64,000 nt of DNA from Nissolia schottii. Its lineage: Eukaryota > Streptophyta > Magnoliopsida > Fabales > Fabaceae. The stretch covers positions 271,262 through 335,261 of the forward strand of contig QANU01033113.1 in the NCBI GenBank assembly GCA_003254905.1. The letters run 5' to 3'. Below the pieces are notes generated by a model. That model did no database searches and was not told where the DNA came from. It saw only the letters and a list, made by a program, of their open reading frames with translations. Below, piece after piece: positions 34,607 to 46,079 of this stretch. The stretch's first letter is position 1, and each line of letters starts with the position of its first letter. The position numbers and the translations under genes were made by a program.

Positions 34607-37125
34607 TTACATCTTGCAAGCATTGCTATCTATGCATACTTCACCCTGTAGAGAAGACAAAAAAAGAAATACAAATCAATACCAATCACTGCTCATACTT
34701 TATATGGTTATTAAGCATAATAAAGTGAAAAATACATGCCACATGAGCTACTTGCTACTGACAATGGTCTGAACAAATAATTGAATGGAGTCAAATTATT
34801 CAAGAATTCTTCAACATGGTGCTCACTGACATATATCATATTTTAACACGTTTGCCGTGGTGTATGAACTATGAAGCTTAGCATTTTGCAAATAAGTTAT
34901 GCATTAAGTTCTATGTCTGTTCATTATGATGGGCCATAATTTCAATTACAATTGATCAAACACATATTATGCCAAAGAATCCCAGCCTTCAACATTCAAA
35001 TCATTATCCAACTCCGAAAAATATCTTCCTATTCAATTTTCCTTGCCATCTACCTTTTTCCAGGTTTTTACTCTGCAGATAAATTCTCTGCTAAAATTTA
35101 ACATGATGCCTTATGCAGTTTAGTTATGCCTACCTTCTTCTTTCGAGCTTCTAATATTTCTTCTATAGGCGGCCGTCCTGGAAGTCAGAAAAGGACATTT
35201 ATATGTAAATCAAATTAAAGAATGTTAGCATAATCAAACTGGTTAGCTTCCAAACATTGACATTTGGTTTAAAACTGTTAATGTACTTAGCTTTTACCTG
35301 TAATTTGAAGACGATATTTAGCCCAAACAGCATAAATAGAGTCAGCAACTTTAGCAATCTGTGAATGGTGTTTTCCTCCATTAGAACATGTATATAGAAA
35401 TAAAAACAAGTGATCTTTTTCTGTGGCAAAGCAAAAAATCAAGGATTTCTCCATGTTGCAGAACAATAGGATAAACAGTCCTTTAAAAGTACGATAGGAA
35501 GACTTACTGGTTCATATTTTGTAATGGCATAAACCCAACCAAGACCAACATGCTCATATAATCTCCTAAATGCCTGCATAGTGCCTCACCATCATGAAAA
35601 ACATGAATATATATACAAAATTTTATTGCAAAGTGAAAATAGAGTTTTACATTGGAACAAACAACGAATTTTATTCAATACATGACTAAGATTTATCCCC
35701 TAATAGTCCTTTGGATTCTTTTTGGGATTTCATTTATTATTCAATGATGACAATGATAAAATCAATCATCGGTGGTAAAAGGATTTCTAGTTCAGCAGCA
35801 ACTAAGGGCTTCCATGAAAGTTGAAACCGAATACTAGTATTTAAGTTTTACCAGTTTACATTATCATGTGCATGATGTGAATGAGAATGAACCGCGAGAG
35901 TCCAATACAATAAAGGATGTTCTAATATCCAAATTCTCAGTAATAGTTCCATAAAGATTTCTGAGCTTAGAACTTAGACTAATGTGAATATTCAAAAGCA
36001 TTTTTATTCAGATCATGAAACTATTGAAGAAGAAACCGGAGTGGTGGCAAATATTTCCAAGGTTTGAAAAGGAAGTTGAGGAAAGAAGCCATACTTCAAC
36101 ATCCGTTACCACTGTTCCATCTGAGAGTATTGCATGAATTCTTCCCATAGCCTACAAATAATATAACCACTCTTGTTATAGTTTCTTATCAAATTAGTTA
36201 AAACAAATAAAGTTCTGGTCATCGAAGTGTCCAAATAAAAAATAAATAAATGAGAGTAATCTTAGTCCTCCAACATTCTGACTGCACAACTCACTCAAAG
36301 ACACAAGATGCCGCAATATTCATCCTTTTGGATCACTTTGGCGACCCAAAAGGTGTTAGTTGAAAAACTTGCTTGAATCTCTGAGCTTCTTATGCGGTGA
36401 CAGGATGATCAAAATCTTTAGAGGACTAATGCGGTATTGCGCACATCTTTCAAGTCAACACATGCAGGGGAAAAGGGATGAGAAATGGTCATTGGCAGCA
36501 TAGAGTAGAGAGTAGGAAACTAACAGTTTCATAGTCCAGGCCTTGATTCTCCTCTGCAGAGTAATCATCTGAGCCTATATCAACAAACTTGATGGTGCCG
36601 TAAGCCTTGTTCCTCTCTCTCAGCATATTCACCTGTCATGGCAACAAGTGACAATTATCTACACAAGCCAAAAGAAACATAGGAGCACATAACACACTTT
36701 GTGCTGCATTTAAGAAGATAATTAAAAAAAAATAAAAAAAAAAATTGGGGGAACCTCGCGCATGCATAGAGGGCAGTCCCCATCGTAGAGCATTTTAATC
36801 TTCCAATCTTTAGGGGATTGGCCCTCCCCTTGTTTCTCAGTACTTGCGGTCTCCACAGCTGCCTCGCTGACAGCTCGAATCCGCCATTGAAACCCTGCAT
36901 CCAAGTACGGCTTCAATCCATGTGCACACATTTTGAGACTGCTCTGAGGAGAATGAAAAATGAATAAATAATGGAATTGGAATTACCAGGCTTGCTAATT
37001 GGAAGCGGAAGGAGAGAATTGGCATGTGGAACAAGATGATTATGAAATTTGGGAGTGAGATGGGGGGGGTTTCTGATCCTTGCAATGCGCGAGGCAGCAC
37101 CTACTGCTGCCACTCTCATAGCCAT
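34607..37125 (-). CDS. DCC-family (DUF393) thiol-disulfide oxidoreductase-like protein, At5g50100-like
   Basis: Exons with GT/AG borders on the minus strand: 36755-36943, 36525-36632, 36095-36151, 35508-35573, 35298-35358, 35134-35177, 34607-34645. All are in frame to a TAA. The core reads MLYDGDCPLCMREVNML, with the D-G-x-CPLC signature that names the DCC family, followed by IKFVDI, NQGLDYET, MGRIHAILSDG, GLGWVYAITKYEP and a C-terminal VCIDSNACKM. The paired cysteines suggest a thioredoxin-like redox role, but the activity of plant members is not settled. Family relatives carry a chloroplast or mitochondrial transit peptide. The first exon is unresolved. Starting at 37125 (MAMRVAAVG) needs either splicing at 37104 to 36944, which keeps frame, or loss of one base in a C8 run; the alternative GT at 36986 gives a 43-bp intron and the wrong phase. 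A fallback start is the ATG of MCAHGLKPYL at about 36931. Confidence 0.85.
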
Positions 37126-37170
37126 TTTTTTGTTGACAAATTCGCGCTGGTTTGAGGCGGCGGAAGGGGG

Positions 37171-37178
37171 AATATAAA
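37171..37178 (-). promoter_or_regulatory. possible TATA box of the DCC-family gene
   Basis: Minus-strand TTTATATT lies about 50 bp before the ATG at 37125. It argues against the in-frame ATG at 37203, which would lie upstream of it. Confidence 0.35.
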
Positions 37179-37477
37179 CACGAACTATGCTTTGTGATTG
37201 CATTCTTAACGGCTACTGCTACGGATACGTGGCAGGTTTGGGGTCACCCAAACTCATTGACGCTGATTTGCCTTCTCAGGCTCAGATTCCGCTTCAAGCG
37301 GCCAACGTCATTGTCCCGAAAACACAAATAAAAAACTAAGAACAAGGGATTTTAAGTATAGGCGTACCTGGATAAAACTTCTAATTTTGTTTAAATGGTA
37401 TTTTTGAAAAATCAAATTGTAGAAAGAGTTCAATTTTAAGGTTAATACCAAATAATGTCTTACAAAGGACGAGAGTC

Positions 37478-37803
37478 GAACTTCCAAAATACCGACATTT
37501 AATAAGACCAATGACGAAATGTGAAGCAAGAATATCTGTATCAAAGGTACAAAATGGAGATACCAAGTTATGTGTGATAAAGAGTGATGTTAATGTATAT
37601 TCGCATGAAGTGAGCCCTACAAAAGCAAGGCTTTTCAAGGAAAACAAAAGTATTAATATGCACGTAAAGCGGATGATTGAGTTAAATGATAGAGCTGGTG
37701 TTAGAGTGAACAAGAGATACCAAACTCTTGTTCATCAAGGAGGTGGTCATGAGGAATTAAACTTCGTTAANGATATCTCATTTAATTATTTGTTAATAAA
37801 AAA
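37478..37803 (+). pseudogene. FAR1/FHY3-related fragment (transposon-captured or MULE-derived)
   Basis: An open frame reads RPMTKCEARISVSK, then VYSHEVSPTKARLFKENKSIN, HVKRMIELNDRAGVRVNKRY and LVHQGGGHEELNF. This matches the end of the FAR1 DNA-binding domain and the linker before the MULE transposase domain in FAR1-RELATED SEQUENCE proteins (C-x-A-x-I-x-V, HNHELSPTKARFFRxNK, ELNDxAGIRxNK, GG-E-L-F). Only this piece is present: no WRKY-GCM1-like N-terminus, no transposase core and no SWIM finger. An ambiguous base lies at 37771. It ends 60 bp before a Helitron-type terminus. It is a broken fragment and not a functional light-signalling factor. Confidence 0.75.
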
Positions 37804-37864
37804 TTAACTTAAATTTAATAAAGATATTCCTTTTCTTAACTATATTATAGATATTAAAATCACT

Positions 37865-37892
37865 CCGCGCATCGCGCGGGTACGAAATCTAG
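37865..37892 (+). mobile_element. Helitron 3' terminus (hairpin plus CTAG)
   Basis: CCGCGC-ATC-GCGCGG forms a perfect 6-bp stem with a 3-nt loop. It is followed after nine bases by CTAG and then a T. Helitrons end in a short GC hairpin about ten bases before CTRR and insert between A and T, so every feature fits. The 5' TC end was not located, so the length of the element is unknown. It lies at or beyond the upstream side of the FAR1-like fragment. Confidence 0.75.
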
Positions 37893-37914
37893 TGAAGGTG
37901 TAAAATCCAAACTT

Positions 37915-38065
37915 TTGGTGCCATTACCTACTACCTTAGATCATCCCTAAAAGTACTGACTAACTACCGTAGGTGAAGATGTTATGTCTTCATAAAATGA
38001 GAGAAAGAGAGAGTCGAGCAAAAGAGACTGCGTTTGAGGAGAAATTCTAAAGCTGAGCAAGTTTC
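37915..38065. repeat. dispersed repeat, copy 2 (related to 16890-17020)
   Basis: CCTACTACCTTAGATCATCC, then TAAAAGTACTGACTA and ACTACCGTAGGTGAAGA, repeat the wording at 16908-16960 with about one difference in six bases. It lies within 450 bp upstream of the SDH7-like start codon. Confidence 0.5.
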
Positions 38066-38355
38066 TTAACAAATACTCTTAAAATAATTATCAAAAGATC
38101 TCTCGTTGAATTAACAATTAATTAAATATATATTTATATATTTAATTATAATAAAGAGAGAGAGAGAGAGAGAGAAAGACGGTGATGTTCACTACCTAAT
38201 GATCGTAATTTAATTTCGGCTTAAAAATAATTAGAAAAATCCCCTAAAATAATGGAAAATTGACAGAACTCCACGTTCTTCTTTATTTGAGGTAAGAAAA
38301 TTTTCGGGTAAGGCTTGTTTTCGTGTTCCTCTTCTGCAACACCCACACCCCCAAA

Positions 38356-40851
38356 ATGGCTTTCTTTATCAACAAAACAGCCATTGCTTCCCATTTCCGA
38401 TGTCACTCCCAGGTATTCTTCTCTTTCATCTCTTCTCTTCTTTCTAACCATTTATTAATTTCAATATAAAATCTAGCTTTATCTGATATTATTATTATTA
38501 TTTGTTTTGAGAAAGCAGAAGAGCGAAGATCTGGTTTCTCTCTCGCGCCGCCAATACCACACCACACCCGGGCCTCGTGAAAAAGCTGTAACCCTTCATC
38601 TTTTATTTTTTATTTTTATTTTTTTGTAAATATTTGCTGGATTGAATTAATTGGCTCATTCGGGTTCTCACTTGTTTGCATCAATAACAAGCATTGAACT
38701 TTTTGGGTTCGTTGACTTGTTACTTTGATTTATCCTTACAATTGGGGCAACCCTAAAAAAAAGAGTTCGTTATGGGATTTTATTTTTTTAATGTACTTAT
38801 ACTCATCCATGGGTTTTGTCACTCTTGATCTTGAAGCTGATCAATAAAAAATGTTTTTTTTTTCTTTAAATACACACACACACACCCCCCAAATATCGGG
38901 AGTCAGGATTAATCAAGTTGCTGAAATGAGTTTTGATCTATTCTTTGAAGACTTTGTAGGTTTGGCTTCGGTGTTGCCTTTAGTTGGTAGGCGATTTGCT
39001 ACTCATTGTAGCGTATAAGACTTCTGCGAATCCATCATGGAACCTTGATTAAGACCCGAAAATTGTTCCGAGCAAATTAGTATCGCATAGGCCTTAGGGG
39101 GCTTCATTTTTGTGATTCCTTTTGTTTGTGTGCAGCATTCTGACGCATTACGTGTGGTATCTTGCAGCTCTTGGCTGACGATCCAGCGCTGAAGCCATTC
39201 AAATCATATAAGAAGAGTGTGAAGCAGCTCAAAAGAATTGGGGATGTTCTAACAATTGTTGTTGTTGCAGGTATGAGGTCTTTTATCCCTGGTTTTTTTA
39301 TGGAAGGAGTTAGGGTTTGTGGGTGGAAGTTGAATGGCATGGTTTTTCCCAGTTGTGACTGTTTACTTACTTGTACATTGGCATTTTTCTTTTGGATATC
39401 TTTGATTTGGACAAACGGCTTGGACTCACTTGCTGATGAGTTGCAAGATTCTTTTGTGAGCCTGGATTTTTTATCTGAAAACTTAATAAGTCTGGTAATT
39501 GCTAAAATATTTGATTGTGGCTCTTGTGCTTTGTCTTCTATTGTCATTTTAGTTTCATTTCAATTTTTTTTTTTTTTTTTTTTNNNNNNNNNNNNNNNNN
39601 NNNNNNNNNNNNNNNNNNNNNNNNNNNNNNNNNNNNNNNNNNNNNNNNNNNNNNNNNNNNNNNNNNNNNNNNNNNNNNNNNNNNNNNNNNNNNNNNNNNN
39701 NNNNNNNNNNNNNNNNNNNNNNNNNNNNNNNNNNNNNNNNNNNNNNNNNNNNNNNNNNNNNNNNNNNNNNNNNNNNNNNNNNNNNNNNNNNNNNNNNNNN
39801 NNNNNNNNNNNNNNNNNNNNNNNNNNNNNNNNNNNNNNNNNNNNNNNNNNNNNNNNNNNNNNNNNNNNNNNNNNNNNNNNNNNNNNNNNNNNNNNNNNNN
39901 NNNNNNNNNNNNNNNNNNNNNNNNNNNNNNNNNNNNNNNNNNNNNNNNNNNNNNNNNNNNNNNNNNNNNNNNNNNNNNNNNNNNNNNNNNNNNNNNNNNN
40001 NNNNNNNNNNNNNNNNNNNNNNNNNNNNNNNNNNNNNNNNNNNNNNNNNNNNNNNNNNNNNNNNNNNNNNNNNNNNNNNNNNNNNNNNNNNNNNNNNNNN
40101 NNNNNNNNNNNNNNNNNNNNNNNNNNNNNNNNNNNNNNNNNNNNNNNNNNNNNNNNNNNNNNNNNNNNNNNNNNNNNNNNNNNNNNNNNNNNNNNNNNNN
40201 NNNNNNNNNNNNNNNNNNNNNNNNNNNNNNNNNNNNNNNNNNNNNNNNNNNNNNNNNNNNNNNNNNNNNNNNNNNNNNNNNNNNNNNNNNNNNNNNNNNN
40301 NNNNNNNNNNNNTTTTTTTTTTTGACGTATTAGTCCTTGCCAAGTTGGAAATACTTATATGCTCAGGGAGCATATTTAATGCGTGCTCCATGAGCATTAT
40401 TAACTATTGATTTAAATTTATAGTGTGTAAAAATGTAAAAAAAAAAAAAAAACTAGAAATCAATGGTTGATAGTGTTCATGGAGCACGCATTAATTGTGC
40501 TTCATGAGTATCCAAGTATTTCTCTTCCCATGGATTAACGTGCATGTGATTTTTCTTTTAGGGAGCAAATGAATATAACCGATTCTTTCAAGGGCTAAAT
40601 TGTAGTTTACTCTTTTTATTCAGTTATATTTTTCTTACTATTGTCTAAATCCGCGGAAATGTGACACAGTTAATTTAGTTTGGATGTTTATTTTCGTGAC
40701 TTTGATAATATTTCACAATCCCATCCTTGATTTTTCCCTTACTGCCTACGCCACATCTCTTCAATATCTTGTGTGCTTTTGTGGTGTTTCAGGATGCTGT
40801 TATGAAATTTACGTCAGAGCAACTACGAGAGAAGAAGCTCGGAAACAGTGA
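38356..40851 (+). CDS. SDH7: SDH7-like small mitochondrial inner-membrane protein
   Basis: Four exons (38356-38412, 38519-38587, 39168-39270, 40793-40851) splice in frame with GT/AG borders to a 95-residue protein ending TREEARKQ. The N-terminus ([19 protein letters not shown]) plus a basic Arg-rich stretch looks like a mitochondrial presequence. [19 protein letters not shown] follows, then basic [15 protein letters not shown] and one hydrophobic span (residues about 66-84, [16 protein letters not shown]). Size, layout and wording match plant succinate dehydrogenase subunit 7, a plant-specific small subunit of respiratory complex II. The name rests on recalled similarity. Intron 3 is about 1.5 kb and contains a 729-bp run of N plus a fold-back element, so extra transcribed sequence there cannot be excluded, although the coding exons join perfectly without it. 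Confidence 0.8.
39584..40312. other. assembly gap (729 N)
   Basis: A run of undetermined bases inside intron 3 of the SDH7-like gene, flanked by T homopolymers on both sides (about 20 and 11 T). Open frames spanning it are artefacts. Confidence 0.99.
40348..40521. repeat. fold-back MITE-like inverted repeat in SDH7 intron 3
   Basis: Arms of about 65 bp run inward from GAAATACTT at both ends. They share ATTTAATGCGTGCTCCATGA (left) with ATTAATGCGTGCTCCATGA (right, complemented) and TATTGATTT against CATTGATTT. The loop holds an A homopolymer. A non-autonomous element is the simplest reading. No target duplication was identified. Confidence 0.7.
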
Positions 40852-43640
40852 CATTTTAAAAATGCAGATTGAAGTGAATATTGGGATGCTAGTTTTCTGT
40901 TTCATTTTGTTTTAATGGTAACAAAATTTGGGCGTGTTATGATCAGCCATGCTAGAATAAGCAGAAAAGCATTTGAACCCAAAGTGCTTTGCGTCAGTAG
41001 ATTTTTTCACCGTTCAAGATGTACGCCTTCTGATTATAATGCCGGTTATTGGCAGAAAACAAATTTGTGGCCTTGGTCCTAAAAGAAGTAGGATTACTCT
41101 GGTATTATAACTCAAACTGAGTTAAGCATGTTGGTAATTTCATTAAAAATTAGTAGTACAACTACCCTAACAAATATTTGAAGACTCATGAAGGAAGTTA
41201 TAGAGGAGGTATCATAGCATCTCCCTAGATAAATTGATGTGACTAATTCTACCATCAAATGTGAGAGGGAGCAGTGTGGTGAAAACATAACTCTTGTAAA
41301 AATTGCGAAATGTTCAAATCTGTGTAAAAATTTTCAAGAAATATCTATCTCAAAAGCTCAAGTTAAGTAGATGTAATTGAATGATTTTGTTCTTTTTTAC
41401 ATGTCTTTTCATGTAAAATCTCTTTCGGTTTTAGAAGGTTTAGAATTATCTCTTTCAATAGCTTAAGGTGTTGAGTTGCATGTCTTGTTACAACTTTGTT
41501 CATTCAATTTTCTTCGATTGGTTGAAGTTATGAAGTATCAAGTTACAACTGAAGGTAATTTAGAAATGACCTCATTTGGGTTTAATGCTGGTGAATGTTA
41601 TAGTATTGAAGATGAGCCTTGGCACAACAATAAAACTATTGCTTTATGACCTAGAAATCAGAATTTTAAATCTTGAAAGCAGCTTCTTTGCTTGCTTGTG
41701 GGATAAAGGCATATACAATTATTTTACCCTTGTCAAACCCCACCACGTGGAGCCCCGTGGAGTCTATAGCGACTATAAGTTTTCGGGAGAATTACATACC
41801 AAAAGCTAGGCAATGAAATGGCAGAGCTCAAGTCTTTATAAGACCTCCAATTCAAGGTACCTCCTCAATGTGGAGCTTATTACATTGCCAATTTGTCACC
41901 CCCACCAAAAGTTCCACGTAGACCGTCCCACTCCAATAGCTAGTTTTTAGAGTGTGGTCTTCTCCTCAAGAACTTGTATTTGTTACAAATGATGCTTTAA
42001 TTGACGGTGGGTCAACTGCAGAGGGTTGCCCCTAGAGGGTTCTGACTTATAGAGGGGCTGACCGTGATCAATGAAGTGTTGCCGAGTGAAGTGCTATAGG
42101 ATGCAACCATCATAATGCTAGTTTTTGAAGGAGGTGGCAATGTAATTTATCCGACGTTGTGAAGGCTACCTTGAAAGGGAAGTCTTATCATGACATGGGC
42201 TCTCTCACTCCAATAATTTACCTTTTAGAGTGCGATTATCCCAAAAACTTATGCTCGTTACACACTCATTTCGCCCTTGTGATTCTATGCACTCACAACT
42301 TTTTCTAGTAGTTAGAATGCAACCACTGTGATTTTCTCGTGGAACTTGTGCCTAAGATACTATTATAGATGCTTTTTAAAGATTTACTTGATTAGTTGAT
42401 GCTACCGGAAACAGATTTTCATGACTTAACTGGATGCGTTGTCTAGTTGTACTTGGTAAAGAATCATACATTTTGCTCTTTCCTTTGTCTACAAGCTCAT
42501 GGTTTCTAGTACATTTTTTTTGTGAAAGATGAAATCTGCTTCTTTGTAATGATTGATCTCTTTAAAGTGCTTCCATACTTTCGGTTTAAGCAATGCATGT
42601 TGAATTTGCTTTCAACCAAGATTCTCGTATCTTTAGAAGAAATTTCTGTGTGATTTTGTAGCGTCATGTTAAATATACTAAATGGCACAATAGGTAATAT
42701 TTTATTTATAAGTGATGAGTTATCTGTTAGATATCATTGGTCTAGAGCATATTCAACTTAATGTTCAAGAATCATACAAAAATTTCTCCTTTTGAACCTA
42801 GCTAAGAATTAAGAAGGGCCTAAATTTTTTACTTTTGTTAAAAGTTTGTTTGTGTGACTTGAAACAATTGAATCATAAAGCCAGGAAATTGAAATGGAAA
42901 AGAAAGACAGAATAAAGGAACCTTTTGCTTTAATAGCTAGCTATAGGCAGACAGAGAGAAAGTGGAGGAACAAATAATGCAATGGGCCTTGAGAAAAACT
43001 ATTCTTCTGCTTCGAATGCAACAAAGGTATCCCCTAGCTTGTCGTGGATGTTTAAAGTGATACGAACACTTCGATCACTATTGTTTTACAAAGTAAACCT
43101 TGTTTCTCTGGAAATTCCTGAGGCATCTTATTCTTCATTCTCAATATTGGAACATTAATGATTATTGTTTATAAATTATGTTATGATTCATTTAGACATA
43201 AATTAAAAGTTATTTTCTTTATATGTGCTATTATGTTTTATGCCACTTATTTTCAATATTTGATTTTAGCATCATAAATATTTTCTACTATTTTCACTAG
43301 AGAAATGTACAGATATAAAACTAAAATAAAGTGAAGAACATTGTTTAATTGTTTTGTTTTTTCACAAAGATAGATAATTGTATTCATTTATTGCGGGAGA
43401 AAAACAAATACAAGATGGTAAAATATAATGATCATTATATATGCTAGAAGCTTGATAAAAAACAACAGCTAGCAGAAAACCCTCTTCTTGTATCGATCAT
43501 CCCCATATATGTCGATGAGAAATTTCTATCCGGTCAAGAAATATTATGTTGAATATAATTTTAATCACGCACTCCCAATATAAAAGTTGAAATATTATTT
43601 CATGTGCCATTAGGTAGGATATCAAATCAAACACTCAATT
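40852..43640. other. spacer between the SDH7-like gene and a gag remnant
   Basis: Begins with the presumed SDH7 3'UTR. The stretch 41690-42300 is richer in GC than its surroundings but has no recognisable frame or repeat ends. No gene. Confidence 0.4.
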
Positions 43641-43699
43641 TACCACACGAAATTTTCTCCCGCCCTCCATTATTTGTTTTTCATTGCGTGTTGAAAATG

Positions 43700-44167
43700 T
43701 AAGGGGCGACAGATATTCACCTGAGAAAGACAATCTTGAAGATCGATCCAAGCATCTCGAGCGGAATTGAGACTGAGAATGCTCTGCGCTATGGACGGAA
43801 TGGTAGAGTAATGAATCCATGAAAGAACCAAGGTATCGCACCGAGACTAGAAAGGAAATGACGGATTTGAGATCAGCGGCTGAGGAAATGAACCGTCAAC
43901 AAGACTGAGCTTGTTCTTGGATATGCGGGCCATTTTCATGGTGCGAGACCAGCTATGGAAATTGGTGCCATCAAGTGAAGAGGAAACCAAAACAGGAGCT
44001 GGATTCTCACATGGCTGAACATAGAGAGGATTGGAAGAATCGTTGTGTGGACCGAGGACTAGAAATGAGTTGATCGGCGCAGTGAAGCTCACCGGAGCAA
44101 TAGAACTGATCGGAGCAAAGGAGCTCATTGGAATCGTGGATGACACCAGGGAAGCTGTTGTAGCCAT
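43700..44167 (-). pseudogene. copia-type gag fragment (Retrotran_gag_3-like)
   Basis: The minus strand reads NPLYVQPCENPAPVLVSSSL, DGTNFHSWSRTMKMARISKNKLSLVDGS and, past an in-frame TAG near 43850, CDTLVLSWIHYSTIPSIAQSILSLNSARDAWIDL. This is the plant copia gag N-terminal domain (NPLYVHPSDNP, LLxGxNYHSWSRxM, ALxAKNKLGFVDG, LVLSWLxNS-SxxIAxSV-A-xVWxDL). The Ala/Ser/Pro-rich leader from the ATG at 44167 is normal for it. No zinc knuckle, protease or pol follows. The upstream DNA to about 44450, with a TATATATA near 44411, may be leader or LTR. Confidence 0.7.
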
Positions 44168-44775
44168 GGCAAAACAGAATCAGTGCAAAATCGAAGGAGA
44201 AGAAGGAATTGAGCAAGATCTGCAGAATCACCAGGTGAATCCTTGAAGAATTCTTGAAATTAAATGAGCATTATGAGAATTTGTGGTGGATTCTCTCAAA
44301 TCAATGTGAGATTCTCGAAGTTTCTTTAAGATTGGGGAAAATCAAGAAGAACTAAGAGCTCGCGGATTCAAATTGTAGGAAGTGAGATGCGAAAGCGAAA
44401 GGATCTTTATATATATGAGCGGCTAACTAAACAGCCTAACTGGCAGTCAGGTTCATCACACGTCTTCGAATCTATGTATGTGTGTGTATGACATTAAGAG
44501 TAAAGAGTAAAGAATTTATTATGACGGGGCATGATTTAATTAGAGACCAATATAACTAATTACATTAAATGATATTGGATATGCATCAACCTTTACTATA
44601 CACAATTTATGCATGAAGGCATCCCCTGAAACTGAATTTTACTATTTTCAACTTCCACAGGTCCTAAACAATCATGGAGATTCTTTTTCTTTTTTTCATT
44701 TTTGGGTGTTGATTTGAGTTCTGAGTTGCTTCTCTGTCCCTCACAGCACATGCGGGTAAGATTGGAAAACACAGA

Positions 44776-45877
44776 TCAGCTGGCAGCCTCAGAGATACTT
44801 TGCAAAGAGGGTTGCCAAAATCTTGTCTTAGCTGTGGCACTGCCAACAACATTATTATTAGTACTTGATGCTGTTATTGTTGTTGTCCTTGCTATGTGTC
44901 TTTCATGTTTTGTGACCTGAAAAAAACAAAACAAAAAAGGAAAGAATAATAGCACAGCATTAGTTGATCCTGTTGTCTAATTCCTTGCATTTTGAAAAAA
45001 AAAAAATCCAATGCTTGAATTATGTGAATTTTTCTGATGCACATGTCTCACACCAATCTGAAGAGGGGGGGGGGTGGGGAGGAATGGATCAAGAAAAGGA
45101 AAATTATGAATTGAAGGGTATAAATTCCTTAATGTGTTGTATAACTTTGAATCAGTTAGTATTCCAATAATAAAAATTCACTGTGAAACAAAGTGATTCT
45201 TGTTGATTGAAAAGTTGATTGTCATAATCAAGGAGACTACATCAAACACCACTCAAGCTGTACGTTCCATTTCCATAAAATCTAACAAGTCAATGGAAGA
45301 AATAACAAACTAGTTGAAAGTGAAACAAAAGAATTTTGGAAGAAAAAAGAAATGACCATGTTTTTGGTTGAGATTTTTGACCTGGTTGTCCTCTGGATCA
45401 GAGCTCCTTGCTGCTCTCTCCATTTCAAACCCAAGTTTCTCCGTAACTTGTTTTGCTGATTCTGACTTGTTTTGCTTCACCTTCGCTTGCTTCCTCTCCC
45501 TCTCCCTCAGCCCCTTCATAACCTCTGAACCCAAAAGGAAAAAAAACAATTTCTAAGGCTCAATTTTGGAACAAACACATGACGGCACAGAAAAGGCGTA
45601 ACATCAAACCTTGGGCGGTGAGAAGCCTATAAACATGGCCAAGAAGGAGGGTATCTGTTGGCTTAAGGAGCTTGATCCTAGTGAGGCGAACCGGGTTGTT
45701 GTTGTTGGTTGTGGCGGTTGTACTCAGCGTTGAGGTGGAGATGAGGAGGGCAACACAGTGGCCAGGGTTGGCTTTCATGACGTGGCTTGCAGTCACAGAG
45801 GAATAGAGCCTATCCACCTTCCCATCTGGGTGCTGTATCGCCAGCGCTGCCGCATCTATGGCTTGGCAATTTCCCAT
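44776..45877 (-). CDS. PADRE (DUF4228) domain protein
   Basis: Three exons (45610-45877, 45382-45524, 44776-44916) join in frame to 183 residues. The start MGNCQAIDAAALAIQHPDGK has a Gly-2/Cys-4 pattern compatible with N-terminal acylation, which would place it at a membrane. Next come VDRLYSSVTASHVMKANPGHCVAL, LLKPTDTLLLGHVYRLLTAQEVMKG and a basic linker. The C-terminus TRFWQPSLQSISEAAS is the conserved PADRE tail motif (R-x-W-x-PSLQSIxE). PADRE proteins are plant-specific, of unknown biochemistry, and frequently induced by pathogens and abiotic stress. The exon 2 donor (GTCAAA) is weak, so readthrough into intron 2 is a possible alternative end. Upstream, an AT microsatellite occupies the TATA position. 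Confidence 0.88.
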
Positions 45878-45960
45878 CTTCCTCCGCTTGATTTTCTCCA
45901 AAGGGAGGCAAAGGAAATGAAACGGCTTGCAGCAACAAGAGAGGGAAATGAGGTGGGAGT

Positions 45961-45986
45961 TTTATATATATATATATATATATATG
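45961..45986 (-). promoter_or_regulatory. AT microsatellite in TATA-box position of the PADRE gene
   Basis: A (TA)n run of about 24 bp lies 85-110 bp upstream of the PADRE start codon on its strand and is the only TATA-like sequence nearby. It is directly followed on the minus strand by AAACTCCCACC and a C/T-rich leader. Confidence 0.45.
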
Positions 45987-46079
45987 GGAAAGTTGAAAGC
46001 ACTACTAGGTGGGGTCTTTCTTCTTCCCACTCAATCCCGCAACGTTTCAAGCACCAAAGTTGAGATTCTCTCTGCAACG

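Noticed and set aside
37125..37203. Upstream in-frame ATG (MQSQSIVRVY) as start of the DCC-family gene
   Set aside because: It lies upstream of the likely TATA box, and the added residues do not resemble a transit peptide better than the downstream start.
39162..40325. Long open frames running through the N gap
   Set aside because: Undetermined bases read as open codons. The real exon ends at 39270 with a GT donor.
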